Assembly: GCF_008704535.1 (NCBI RefSeq)
Contig: NZ_CP023701.1
Location: 1,054,001-1,118,000 of the forward strand
Direction: 5' to 3'
Source: Streptomyces subrutilus
Lineage (GTDB): Bacteria; Actinomycetota; Actinomycetes; Streptomycetales; Streptomycetaceae
DNA length: 64,000 nt
Numbering within the stretch: position 1 is the first letter of the stretch; the number at the start of each line of letters is the position of its first letter. The notes beneath the pieces were generated by a model. That model saw nothing but the letters and a program-made list of their open reading frames with translations. It was not told the DNA's origin and did no database searches. Shown one piece after another: positions 26,697-34,988 of the stretch. A program made the position numbers and the translations under genes.

Positions 26697-26858
26697 CTAC
26701 CAGCGGTACCAGCGGCCGCTGCCGCCCTTCGGACGGGCGACGAAACCGATCAGCCACAGCACCAGCACGGCGATGGCGACCCACCAGAGGATCTTCACCG
26801 CGAAACCGGCACCGAAGAGGATCAGGGCGAGCAGAAGAACAAGAAGCAGGGGAACCAT
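26697..26858 (-). CDS. 53-residue hydrophobic stress-type membrane protein, copy 1
   Basis: MVPLLLVLLLALILFGAGFA starts a 53-residue protein of two hydrophobic helices with a basic, aromatic tail ending SGRWYRW. CGGAGG lies 8 nt before the ATG. The protein is identical, and the DNA almost identical, to the gene at 60629-60790. Members are annotated only as hydrophobic proteins in Streptomyces. The duplicated arrangement, near PRC/YeaQ genes here and near a PP2C phosphatase and RsbW-like kinase there, suggests a shared stress-sigma regulon. Function unknown. Confidence 0.85.
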   Translation of the reverse strand: MVPLLLVLLLALILFGAGFAVKILWWVAIAVLVLWLIGFVARPKGGSGRWYRW

Positions 26859-27020
26859 AGTTATCAACCTCCGAACGATCGAATGCCCCCTCGCCCCCCT
26901 GTCATGCGCACGGAACTTACTTGTTTCTTATTGCCGTGACGGGGAATTGGCGATCGTTTCGCATGCCGGTCCCGCGCGCGCCGGCGCCCTCCGCTCGCTG
27001 CGCCTCTCGGCCCACCCGGC

Positions 27021-27785
27021 TCACTCGGCGTCGCCGGTCCGGTCCGCTGCGCCCCGTGCGCCCCGCAGGAACAGGGCCACGAGGTCCCGCGTGGCCAGCG
27101 GTTCGGGTGAGCCGGGGAGTGTTGCCGGTGTCAGCAGCGACTGGAACGCGTCCGCCAGGCGCTGCGGGGGCAGGCACAGGCCGTCGCGCTCGGCCGTGAA
27201 CAGCGCCACGAGCGCGGTGCGCACCCGGCCGAACTCCGCGTCGAGCACGGGGTGGCCGGCGAGGGGGCCGTGGATCTCGTACGGCATGGCCGCGCAGACC
27301 AGCCGCATCCGGGCCGCCTGTGCGCGCAAGGCCTCGGCCGCGGCGGCGAGGCGGGCCGCGAGGGGTTCCTCCGGATCGCCGGAGGCGATCGACTCGGCGG
27401 TCCGGCCCGGCTGTACGGCCGCGATCACGCACTGCGCCAACAGGGCCTGCTTGTCGGCGAACGCGGCGTGGACGGCTCCCTGACCGAGGCCGGCGGCGCG
27501 GGCGATCATCGAGGTGGTGAGCGCGGTCGCGCCGTGCCGGACGAGCAGCGGAACGGCGGCCGCCACGATCAGCGCGCGGACCTCGGCGCTCCCCCCGGCG
27601 GTCCCGCCCGGACCCGCACGCCGGCTCCCGCTCCGGCCGCCCTCCGCGCCCGCTCCCCCGTCCGCGGCCCCTTCGCGGTGCGCGGGACCGGGGACCCGCG
27701 GCGGCTCGCCGGCCGCGTGCGCGGCCCGTACGCCCCCGGCGGGCTCCGCCGCGCGCTCCCCTTTGCGGCCGCGGCCCGCGGTCAC
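27021..27785 (-). CDS. TetR-family regulator ending the DedA-PAP2 operon
   Basis: About 254 residues. A 75-residue Gly/Ala/Arg-rich N-terminal extension leads into a TetR helix-turn-helix (IVAAAVPLLVRHGATALT, then MIARAAGLGQGAVHAAFADK) and an alpha-helical ligand domain. GTG 27785 overlaps the stop of the first PAP2 gene (GTGA) and is the only start codon available before the HTH, so the odd extension seems real. It is the fourth gene of an overlapping operon whose promoter carries GTAGAC palindromes, which suggests autoregulation of the whole unit. Confidence 0.82.
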   Translation of the reverse strand: MTAGRGRKGERAAEPAGGVRAAHAAGEPPRVPGPAHREGAADGGAGAEGGRSGSRRAGPGGTAGGSAEVRALIVAAAVPLLVRHGATALTTSMIARAAGLGQGAVHAAFADKQALLAQCVIAAVQPGRTAESIASGDPEEPLAARLAAAAEALRAQAARMRLVCAAMPYEIHGPLAGHPVLDAEFGRVRTALVALFTAERDGLCLPPQRLADAFQSLLTPATLPGSPEPLATRDLVALFLRGARGAADRTGDAE

Positions 27786-28525
27786 CCGGCTCCGTACGGG
27801 CCGTACCGGCCGTACGCGCCGCCGCGCCTCCCGGCCAGCACCGCGGCCCCGGCCGCGAGCCAGGTCGACGCGTAGAGCCAGCCCCCGAGGACGTCGGTGG
27901 GCCAGTGCACCCCGAGGTAGACGCGGCTGAGGCCCACCGCCACGGCCCAGCAGGCCGCCAGGGCGAGGACGGCCGGCAGCACCCACGGGGCCCGCCGGGC
28001 CCGCGCGCGCGCCGCGCCCCGTGCGGCGGGGCCGGTCCGGGCCGTCGCGGGGCCCGCCGCGCAGCGGGCGCCCCAGGTCAGCAGTCCGGCCGCGAGCGCG
28101 GAGGTGGTGGCGTGTCCGGACGGGTAGGCGTACCCGGAGGCGTACACCGCCCAGTCGGGGAGGGGCGGACGGGGCCGCGCGACGGCGTACATGATCCCGT
28201 AGCGCACGCCCTGGGCGACCAGCAGGAAGCCCAGGGCCCCCGCGGCCGCGGCCGGTCGGCCCCGGGTGCCCCGGCCGGCCGCGAGTCCGGCGGCGAGGGC
28301 GCACAGGTAGGGGACGGGGCCGCTGCCGGTCGCCGTGAGCCCGCGGGCCAGGGCCGCGGGGACCGCGGGCCGGTGCCGTACGGACCACGCGTGCAGCGCC
28401 TCGTCGAGCGGGTAGGGCGCGCCGGACCGGGCCACGACGAGCGCGGTGAGGACGGCGAAGGCCGCCGCGCAGCCGGCCGCGACCAGGGCCGGGCGCCGGG
28501 CCGGTGCGGGGACGCCGGTCCTCAC
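27782..28525 (-). CDS. PAP2-family membrane phosphatase A
   Basis: 247 residues, about six helices. Phosphatase motifs: VARPRP (C1, with the usual Lys not evident), YPSGHATTS (C2) and SRVYLGVHWPTD (C3). PAP2 enzymes dephosphorylate lipid phosphates such as undecaprenyl pyrophosphate or phosphatidate at the outer face of the membrane. GTG start overlaps the stop of the second PAP2 gene. Being coupled to a DedA protein and a second PAP2 points to undecaprenyl-phosphate recycling, although other lipid phosphates remain possible. Confidence 0.9.
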   Translation of the reverse strand: MRTGVPAPARRPALVAAGCAAAFAVLTALVVARSGAPYPLDEALHAWSVRHRPAVPAALARGLTATGSGPVPYLCALAAGLAAGRGTRGRPAAAAGALGFLLVAQGVRYGIMYAVARPRPPLPDWAVYASGYAYPSGHATTSALAAGLLTWGARCAAGPATARTGPAARGAARARARRAPWVLPAVLALAACWAVAVGLSRVYLGVHWPTDVLGGWLYASTWLAAGAAVLAGRRGGAYGRYGPYGAG

Positions 28526-29157
28526 CGGGCCGCGACCAGGGGCCGCAGCGGGGTGCGGGCGAGCCGCCCGACGGCGGGGGTCGCGCGGCGGGCGGCCCGG
28601 ATCAGCGGCCAGGACACGGCCGCGCCCACGGCGAGGCCGAGGAGCACGTCGTGCGGATAGTGGGCGCCGACCCAGACGCGGGAGGCGGCCATCAGCAGCG
28701 CGGCCGGCACGGCGAGGGCGGCGATCCGGCGGTCGACGGCCCACAGGGCGGTCGCCGCGGCGGCCGCGACGGCGGCGTGGTTGCTGGGCAGGGACCAGTC
28801 GCCGAGCGGCGGGCACGCTTCCAGCGTCAGGGTGTGGAGGGTCTGGCAGGGCCGCTGCTCCCGGAAGACGGACTTGATGCCGGTGTCCACCAGGAAGGCG
28901 GCGCTCACCACGAGCGGCGCGGCCAGCGCCATCGCGGTCCGCGCCGGATCGGCGGCCGCCCGGGCCCGCCACCAGGCGGCGAGCATCAGCACCGCGAAGA
29001 GCGCGAGCCCGTACGTGGACCAGCCGGAGACCAGGCCGTCCAGCGGAGCGGGGGCGCGCCGGGCGAGGTCGGTGGTCCAGACGTACAGGTCCCCGTCGAC
29101 GGAGGAGCCGTCCAGGGCGAGCGGGGTGAGGGGGGTGAGCGGGGCGGCAGTGGTCAT
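28522..29157 (-). CDS. PAP2-family membrane phosphatase B
   Basis: 211 residues with about five or six helices. Full motif set: KSVFREQRP (C1), SLPSNHAAV (C2, PSNH variant of PSGH) and SRVWVGAHYPHD (C3). This is the UppP/BcrC-like PAP2 pattern. It differs from its neighbour in C1 and C2, so the two are not recent duplicates and may prefer different lipid phosphates. ATG overlaps the DedA stop (ATGA). Confidence 0.9.
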   Translation of the reverse strand: MTTAAPLTPLTPLALDGSSVDGDLYVWTTDLARRAPAPLDGLVSGWSTYGLALFAVLMLAAWWRARAAADPARTAMALAAPLVVSAAFLVDTGIKSVFREQRPCQTLHTLTLEACPPLGDWSLPSNHAAVAAAAATALWAVDRRIAALAVPAALLMAASRVWVGAHYPHDVLLGLAVGAAVSWPLIRAARRATPAVGRLARTPLRPLVAAR

Positions 29158-29882
29158 CGCGGGCCTCCGTTCGCGGTGCGGCTCCCCCGTCGGCGGACCG
29201 CCTCGACCACCAGCGGGGTGAGGGAGACGAGGACGACGAGGACGACGATCGGCAGGAGGTAGCGGTCGACGTCGGGCACCGAGGAGCCGAGGGCGTATCC
29301 GGCCAGCACCAGGCCGACCGTCCAGACGAGTCCGCCGACGACCTGCCAGAGCGCGAAGACGCGGGCCGGCACGCCGAGGGCGCCGGCCATCGGGTTCAGG
29401 ACCGTGCGCACGATCGGCACGAACCGGGCCAGCACGATGGCCTTGGCGTGTCCGTAGCGGCCCAGGAGCTCCTCGGCCCGCTCGGCTCCCTCGTGGAGTT
29501 TGCGGCTGCGGCTGCGGGCCAGCAGGGCGCGGCCACCGCGCCGTCCGATGAGGTAGCCGGCCTGGGCACCGAGCAGGGCGCCGGCCACCGCCGCGCCCAG
29601 CACCTGGGGCAGCGAGAGGTGGACGGGGCCGTGATGAGCCGGTACGCAGAGCAGGCCCGCGGTGAAGAGGAGCGAGTCGCCGGGCAGGAAGAAGCCGATC
29701 AGGAGGCCTGTTTCGGCGAACAGCACGGCCGCGACACCGAGCGCGCCGAAGGCCGAGAGCAGGGAGCCCGCGTCGAGCAGGTCGACCGCCTGCGGACCCG
29801 GCGCCCGTGGACCGAAGGCCTGCGGACCGAACACCGGTGACGCCGCGGCGAGGAGGGACAGGACCATGTCGAACAGCTCCAT
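29154..29882 (-). CDS. DedA/SNARE-associated family membrane protein
   Basis: 242 residues. Family motifs: GFFLPGDSLLFTAG (E/F-x-P-G-D), then AVAGALLGAQAGYLIGRRGG and the re-entrant VLARFVPIVRTVLNPMAGA with the conserved Arg residues. DedA proteins include flippases that return undecaprenyl phosphate to the cytosolic face, consistent with two downstream phosphatases. First gene of the operon. No clear ribosome site precedes ATG 29882, so the mRNA leader may be short. Confidence 0.92.
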   Translation of the reverse strand: MELFDMVLSLLAAASPVFGPQAFGPRAPGPQAVDLLDAGSLLSAFGALGVAAVLFAETGLLIGFFLPGDSLLFTAGLLCVPAHHGPVHLSLPQVLGAAVAGALLGAQAGYLIGRRGGRALLARSRSRKLHEGAERAEELLGRYGHAKAIVLARFVPIVRTVLNPMAGALGVPARVFALWQVVGGLVWTVGLVLAGYALGSSVPDVDRYLLPIVVLVVLVSLTPLVVEAVRRRGSRTANGGPR

Positions 29883-29934
29883 GGGATGAGGGCCGGGGCC
29901 GGCACGACAGCCGCCGACCGACGACTACAATCAT

Positions 29935-29959
29935 GTAGACGGTCTACGCTACTGTAGAC
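29935..29959. promoter_or_regulatory. GTAGAC operator cluster upstream of DedA operon
   Basis: GTAGAC-G-GTCTAC (13-bp palindrome, 29935-29947) followed 6 bp later by another GTAGAC (29954-29959). It lies 53-77 bp before the DedA start, in a typical place for a repressor site. The TetR protein encoded last in the operon is the obvious candidate. Confidence 0.65.
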
Positions 29960-29997
29960 GACCGCTGCCGGGACCGAGCACCGCCCGGCGGGCCGCA

Positions 29998-30069
29998 CGA
30001 CCGCGACGACCGCGACGACCGCGACGACCGCGACGACCGCGACGACCGCGACGACCGCGACGACCGCGA
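29998..30069. repeat. 9-bp minisatellite, eight perfect copies
   Basis: Eight head-to-tail copies of CGACCGCGA with no mismatch, then a partial copy. It lies 115-190 bp upstream of the DedA start, outside any convincing gene. The 30075-30273 stretch that follows shows no gene. Confidence 0.95.
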
Positions 30070-30273
30070 CGACGATCCTGTCCCGCCGCCACGCAATGGC
30101 GGCGGTGACACGCGCGCACCCCGGCCGCGGCTTCGCCCACCCGCCGGCCGAGGACCCGTACGGCCTCACCGCGCCCGGCGCACGCCGCATCACCGCGCGC
30201 CGCCCTGCCGACGGGCGCCGCGGCCCGGTCCCGTACGGAGCGGCACCGGAGGAGCCGGCCGGCACCACGACGG

Positions 30274-30318
30274 CAGGCCCCGTGCGCGCAGGCGCGAAGC
30301 CTGCCCGCACGGGGCCTG
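30274..30318. terminator. Hairpin terminator after TagC-like gene
   Basis: 20-bp stem with one mismatch and a 5-nt loop (30294-30298), 25 nt beyond the stop of the minus-strand gene at 30343. Confidence 0.85.
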
Positions 30319-30342
30319 TTCGTGCCGGGACCGCCGGCGAGG

Positions 30343-31488
30343 TCACGGCTGGACGAGGGAGTCCTTGTAGTAGACGGACGCCTTGCGCTGACCGCCCGTC
30401 TCGCCGGAGGCGAAGCCCATGCAGAGGCGGTACACCTCGGGGTTGCCGGGCTGCGGGATCTGGACCGCCAGGCCCTCGGGCTCGCGGAAGGGGAGGGTGT
30501 AGCCGGCCTTGGAGTGGAAGGTCCTGACGATCTGCCCGGTGTTCAGATCCACGGACGTGAGGTGGGTGTTGCCCTCCCCCGGGGCGGAGATGAGGATCTC
30601 GGGGGTCGCCTCGTTCTTGTCGTGGTCCTGCATCGTGCCGTACGAGTTGCCGTGCAGCAGGTACAGGTAGCTCCCGGCCGCCGCGTAGCCCTGGAAGGAC
30701 GGGTAGCCGAAGCGCGCGCGGTCGATGGCGATCGCGGGCTCGGCGATCTCGGCCAGCGGCGCGGTGAAGTCGCCGGCCCGGGCGGCGGCCAGGTCGTAGA
30801 GGCGGTAGCGCATCCCGCCCAGGGAGTAGCGGACCACGAGGCGGTTGGTGATCGGGTCGATGCTCGCGGTGTTGTTCACGCTGCCGGGTACGGGGGTGAA
30901 CTTCTGGAGCGAGGCGTTCGTCGCGTCCAGCGGCGTGGCCGAGCTGGCGAACCTGAAGCGGCACAGCCGGCTGCCGCGGCTGGTGCCGTTCTTCACGTCC
31001 TGGACGGCGTCGACCTCGGTCCACAGGTAGGTGCTGCTGCCGGAGGGCTCGACGCCGATGCTCACGCCGTGGCCGAACCCGCGCAGGTACATGGAGCCGG
31101 TGATCCTCCCGGTGCCGCTGCCGTCCGCAGCGTCGGCGCCCAGGGTCCACTCGGTGATCGACAGGTCGCCGTGGAGGTCGCGCGTGGCCCCGGACACGGC
31201 CGCGGACTCGCCCGGGAGCTTGCGTCCGCCCTGGATGAGCTGGGCCACGTAGAGGCGGCGGTTGACGTTGTCGAAGCCTATGGACTGCAGCACGGTGCCC
31301 TCGTGCAGGGTCTCCTCGCGGAAGTAGGCGGGGCCGGTGTTGCCCTCGACCCGGATCAGCTTCGAGGCGGGCAGACCGGCAGCGGCGGCGCGCGCCGTCC
31401 CGGTCGCGGAGCCGAGGCCGGCGGCGGCCAGGGCGGCCGCACCGGTCAGGGTGAGGAGGTGGCGCCGGCTGATCTGCAATTCGTTCAT
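30343..31488 (-). CDS. Tat-exported TagC-like / P68 RBP-type beta-propeller protein
   Basis: 381 residues. The N-terminus has a Tat signal (ISRRHLLTLTGAAALAAAG) with a cleavage region near TARA-AA. The remainder is soluble and built of short repeated strands such as QSIGFDNVNRRLYVAQL, THLTSVDLNTGQIVRTF and YLYLLHGNSYG, the pattern of the TagC-like beta-propeller family often called teichoic acid biosynthesis protein C. A role at the cell wall or in glycopolymer binding is possible; the old name rests on weak evidence. Monocistronic, with a hairpin behind it. Confidence 0.8.
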   Translation of the reverse strand: MNELQISRRHLLTLTGAAALAAAGLGSATGTARAAAAGLPASKLIRVEGNTGPAYFREETLHEGTVLQSIGFDNVNRRLYVAQLIQGGRKLPGESAAVSGATRDLHGDLSITEWTLGADAADGSGTGRITGSMYLRGFGHGVSIGVEPSGSSTYLWTEVDAVQDVKNGTSRGSRLCRFRFASSATPLDATNASLQKFTPVPGSVNNTASIDPITNRLVVRYSLGGMRYRLYDLAAARAGDFTAPLAEIAEPAIAIDRARFGYPSFQGYAAAGSYLYLLHGNSYGTMQDHDKNEATPEILISAPGEGNTHLTSVDLNTGQIVRTFHSKAGYTLPFREPEGLAVQIPQPGNPEVYRLCMGFASGETGGQRKASVYYKDSLVQP

Positions 31489-31663
31489 GTGGTGTTCGAT
31501 TCCCTGGTGTTGACGAAAACTGCCTCATCCTTTCAGACCGCGCGGCGGCCGGGCCGGGGCCGGCGCGGGCCCTCGGTCGGGGCGGACCGGCAGGTCGGAG
31601 ATAGCCTGGCCGGATACGACACCCCGGGAACGCAGTCCGGCCCGGGCCGGAGAGGGAGTCCCC

Positions 31664-32083
31664 GTGAGCACGCCCACCCCGTTGGAAGCGGCCCGCGCCG
31701 CCGCGGCCGCAGTGCCCGATCCGCAGCCGGGCGGCTGGGCCGCGCACCTGCACGCGGCCCTCGCCGAAGTGGACCGGCTGACCGGCCTCCTCGCCCGCGG
31801 CACGGAGGCCGGAGCGGGTCCGGCGCCGCGGGAGGCCCGTTCGCCGGTGGAGCGGCGGCGCGCCGAGCTGGAGACCGGGTTCGCCGACGTGGCATGGGCG
31901 GTCGGCATGGTGCTCTGCCCCGCCCGCGAGCACTGCACCAGCGGGCGGCTCGACCAGCTCTTCAAACCCCTGGACGACGGGCGCCTGCCGATGCACTGGG
32001 ACGAGCTCTCGGGCGCCACCTGCCCCGGCGCCGGCCGGCAGCCGACGACCCCGCCGCTCGCGTCCCGCCCGGACCCCGCCTGA
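31664..32083 (+). CDS. Hypothetical protein, 139 residues
   Basis: GTG start with GGGAG about 6 nt upstream. The first 60 residues form an Ala-rich helix that could be a coiled coil (LHAALAEVDRLTGLLARG). The later part has two Cys residues (VLCPAREHCTSGRLDQL) and ends in a Pro-rich tail. No signal peptide or membrane helix. I do not recognise the family. It stands alone between the divergent TagC-like gene and the response-regulator operon. Confidence 0.7.
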   Translation: MSTPTPLEAARAAAAAVPDPQPGGWAAHLHAALAEVDRLTGLLARGTEAGAGPAPREARSPVERRRAELETGFADVAWAVGMVLCPAREHCTSGRLDQLFKPLDDGRLPMHWDELSGATCPGAGRQPTTPPLASRPDPA

Positions 32084-32236
32084 GCACGCAGACAGCGCGG
32101 ATGCGGCGCGGAGCGGCGGCGCGGCGGGAGCACGAGGGCACTCGGGAACACGATGAAGAGGTAACAAAGACTGCCCCCGCCCCCCTATGCCCCCTTCGCC
32201 GCTTTCGCCCGGCACCCGCCTCCCGATAATCGGGAC

Positions 32237-32932
32237 ATGCCGCATGTGCTGCTCATCGAGGACGACGCCTCCGTACGCGACGGAATGGAGCTCGTGCTGC
32301 GCCGTCACGCGTACGGGGTCGACACCGCCGGCACCGGCGAGGAGGCCCTCGCCCTGCTGGCCGGAGGGGCCGGGCGGCGCGTGGAGCTGGCCGTCCTGGA
32401 CCTGATGCTGCCGGGCATCGACGGGTTCGAGGTGTGCCGGCGGCTGCGCGCCTCCGGCTCGACGATCCCCGTCATCATGCTGACGGCCCGCGGCGACGAC
32501 CTCGACGTCGTGCGGGGCCTGGAGGCCGGCGCCGACGACTACGTCGTCAAGCCCGTCACCGCCCCCGTGCTGGAGGCCCGCATCCGGGCCGCCCTGCGCC
32601 GGTGCACGGCCCCCGCACCGGCGCCCGGCCCGTACGAGGACCACGCGGGCCTGGGCATCGACCGCGCCGGCCTGACCGTCACCCGGACCGGCACCCGGGT
32701 GGCCCTCCCGCCGACCGAGCTGCGGCTGCTGCTGGAGCTGTCGGCCTCCCCCGGCCGGGTGTTCACCCGCGAGCAACTGCTGGAGTCGGTCTGGGACCAC
32801 AGCTACCTCGGCGACTCCCGGCTGGTCGACGCCGCCGTCGGCCGGCTGCGGGCCAAGATCGAGGACGTGCCGGCCCGGCCCCGGTACGTGCAGACCGTAC
32901 GGGGCTTCGGCTACCGCTTCGGGCCCCTGTGA
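32237..32932 (+). CDS. OmpR-family response regulator
   Basis: 231 residues. REC domain (acidic pair in LLIEDD, phospho-Asp in AVLDLML at about residue 54, switch Thr in MLTARG, Lys in VVKPVT), then a winged-helix domain ending in QTVRGFGYRFGP. The stop overlaps the sensor kinase start, so the pair is stoichiometric. The arrangement regulator-kinase-lipoprotein resembles cell-envelope systems of the CseBC or AfsQ type; the sigma factor of the Cse operon is missing here. Confidence 0.95.
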   Translation: MPHVLLIEDDASVRDGMELVLRRHAYGVDTAGTGEEALALLAGGAGRRVELAVLDLMLPGIDGFEVCRRLRASGSTIPVIMLTARGDDLDVVRGLEAGADDYVVKPVTAPVLEARIRAALRRCTAPAPAPGPYEDHAGLGIDRAGLTVTRTGTRVALPPTELRLLLELSASPGRVFTREQLLESVWDHSYLGDSRLVDAAVGRLRAKIEDVPARPRYVQTVRGFGYRFGPL

Positions 32933-34437
32933 ACCGCCCCGCCCCCGGCGCCGTCCGGCGGGCGTCCGCCCGCGGGCTTCCCTTCGGCGGTCTCCGTACC
33001 CGCCTGATCGCCGCGTTCGTGCTCGTCGCCGTGGGCAGCGCGGGCACCGCGACCGCCCTGGCCTACCGCGACGCCCGCACCGCCGTCCTCACGCGGGCGC
33101 AGAACACGGCCGCGAACGACTTCCGGGCCCGGCTCGGCGAGGTGGCCGGGCAGTTCGACCTGCCCGCCGACCGGGCCGCCCTGGACCGCTTCGCGGCGGA
33201 GGTCGCCCGGCGCCTGCCCGGGGCTCCGGCCGTCGAGGCGGTCTACGGCGACCTGACCGCCGCCTCGGACGCGGACGCCGACCGGACCCGGATCACGCAG
33301 GACCTGCGGCAGGCCGTGCGCTCCGGCGGCCGGCTGCGGTTCCAGCGGGTGGAGCACGCGGGCGAGCCGTACCTCGTGGTCGGCACGCCCGTCACCTACA
33401 CCGAGGACGGCAGGCCCTCCGGGCTGGACGCTTACATGATCACCTCGCTGCGCGCCGAACAGGAGGACACCGGGGCGCTGCTCGTCAGCGTGCGGGACGG
33501 ACTGCTGCCCGTCGTCGCGGTGGCCGCCCTGCTCGCGCTGGTCGCCGCCCGTACGGTGCTGCGTCCCGTGCGCGAGCTCTCCCGCGCCACCCGCGGCCTC
33601 GCCGACGGAACGCTGTCCTCGCGCGCCCCGGTCCGCGGCCGTGACGAACTGGCCTCCCTGGCCCGCACGTTCAACGAGACCGCCGACGCGCTCCAGGCCA
33701 CCGACGCGGAACTGCGCGAACAGGAGTCCCGGGCCAGGCAGTTCGCCGCGGACGTATCGCACGAGCTGCGCACCCCGCTGGCCGCGATGACCATGGTGGT
33801 GACCGTGCTGGACGAGGAGGCCGACGCCGGGACCCTGCCGGCCGACGCCGAGCAGGCGGCCCGCACGGTGAGCGCGGAGACCGCCAAGCTGACCCGGCTG
33901 GTGGACGACCTGATGGAGATCTCCCGCTTCGACGCGGGGGCGGCCGTCCTGCACACCGCCGACACCGACCTGACCGGGGCGGTCCGGGCCGCCCTGGCCC
34001 TGCGCGGCTGGGCGGATCGGGTCACGCTGCTGACCCCGGAGCGGCCGGTGGGCGTGGTGTGCGACCGGCGCCGGGTCGACGTGATCGTGGCCAACCTCGT
34101 GGGCAACGCCCTGCGGCACGGCGCCCGGCCGGTCGAGGTGGCGGTCGCGGAGCACGGGCCGTGGGCCGTGGTCCGGGTACGGGACCGGGGGCCCGGCCTG
34201 CCCCCGGAGGCGCTGGCGCACGTCTTCGACCGGTTCTGGAAGGCCGATACGGCCCGCGTACGGTCGAAGGGCCTGGACGGCAGCGGTCTCGGCCTGGCCA
34301 TCGCCCGGGAGAACGCCCACCTGCACGGCGGCACCCTGGAAGCGGCCGGTGCGGCCGGAGGTGGCGCCGAGTTCACCCTGCGCCTGCCCCTCCGGCCGGA
34401 GCCCGGCGCGCGGGGTGGCGCGGGGGGTGGCCGGTGA
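32929..34437 (+). CDS. Membrane sensor histidine kinase
   Basis: 502 residues. One helix near residue 30, an extracellular sensor region (about 45-175), a second helix (VAVAALLALVAARTVL), HAMP, HisKA with phospho-His in AADVSHELRTPLA, and HATPase motifs N (LVGNALRHG), G1 (RDRGPGLP) and G2 (GSGLGLAI). GTG overlaps the regulator stop and its own stop overlaps the lipoprotein start. The extracellular domain suits envelope sensing, perhaps through the lipoprotein. Confidence 0.95.
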   Translation: MNRPAPGAVRRASARGLPFGGLRTRLIAAFVLVAVGSAGTATALAYRDARTAVLTRAQNTAANDFRARLGEVAGQFDLPADRAALDRFAAEVARRLPGAPAVEAVYGDLTAASDADADRTRITQDLRQAVRSGGRLRFQRVEHAGEPYLVVGTPVTYTEDGRPSGLDAYMITSLRAEQEDTGALLVSVRDGLLPVVAVAALLALVAARTVLRPVRELSRATRGLADGTLSSRAPVRGRDELASLARTFNETADALQATDAELREQESRARQFAADVSHELRTPLAAMTMVVTVLDEEADAGTLPADAEQAARTVSAETAKLTRLVDDLMEISRFDAGAAVLHTADTDLTGAVRAALALRGWADRVTLLTPERPVGVVCDRRRVDVIVANLVGNALRHGARPVEVAVAEHGPWAVVRVRDRGPGLPPEALAHVFDRFWKADTARVRSKGLDGSGLGLAIARENAHLHGGTLEAAGAAGGGAEFTLRLPLRPEPGARGGAGGGR

Positions 34438-34964
34438 GGCGCGCGGCCCTGCCGGCCGCGCTGCTGGCACTGCTGGTCGCGGCCGCCTGCGGGCCGACCG
34501 GGGCGCACGGGGTGAAGCGGCTGACCGGGTTGGCCGGTGTGACGGCGACGGGGGTGCTCGACGGCGGCGAGCCCGCCTCCGGCATCACCCGCGGCCTGCG
34601 CGTCTACTTCGTCGCGGACGACGGCCTGCGCCCGGTGCCCCGGCCGGGGCCGCCGCTCAAGGACCTGGCCACGGTGGTCAAGCACCTGATGGCGGGGCCC
34701 ACCGAAGTGGAGCAGCGGGCCGGTTTGACGACCCTGGTGCGCGGGGGCTCGTACGAGGTCACCGGGAAGGGGGCCGAGATCGACGTGCAGATCACCCGGG
34801 TCGTCTTCGACGGCGGCGGTTCCGACGAACTCGTGAGCGGCCAGCTGGTCTGCACCCTGGCGCGGGCCCAGTCGCAGCTGGTGCCCGGGATCCGGCCGGA
34901 CGAAGTGCGGGTGACCCTGGGGAACCAAGGCCCCTTCACCTGCGCCGACTTCCGCAAGAACTGA
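34434..34964 (+). CDS. Lipoprotein of the two-component operon
   Basis: 176 residues. Signal peptide with lipobox LLVAAAC, Cys at about residue 18. The mature part contains GLRVYFVADDGLRPVPR and LMAGPTEVEQRAGLTT, a GerMN-like sporulation/germination pattern. GTG overlaps the kinase stop, so the third gene of the operon is translated with the kinase. Lipoproteins in this position often tune the kinase, as CseA does, or report on the cell wall. Confidence 0.88.
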   Translation: MRRAALPAALLALLVAAACGPTGAHGVKRLTGLAGVTATGVLDGGEPASGITRGLRVYFVADDGLRPVPRPGPPLKDLATVVKHLMAGPTEVEQRAGLTTLVRGGSYEVTGKGAEIDVQITRVVFDGGGSDELVSGQLVCTLARAQSQLVPGIRPDEVRVTLGNQGPFTCADFRKN

Positions 34965-34968
34965 CCGT

Positions 34969-34987
34969 GCCCGGCCTGCGGCCGGGC
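34969..34987. terminator. Hairpin between convergent lipoprotein and hydrolase genes
   Basis: GCCCGGCC-TGC-GGCCGGGC, an 8-bp perfect stem in the 24-bp gap, able to serve both genes. Confidence 0.7.
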
Positions 34988-34988
34988 C

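Noticed and set aside
26554..26784. 76-residue minus frame ending SGRWYDE before the PRC-barrel gene
   Set aside because: Most of it is an off-frame reading of the hydrophobic gene; only its last codons resemble that gene's tail, noted as a possible decayed copy.
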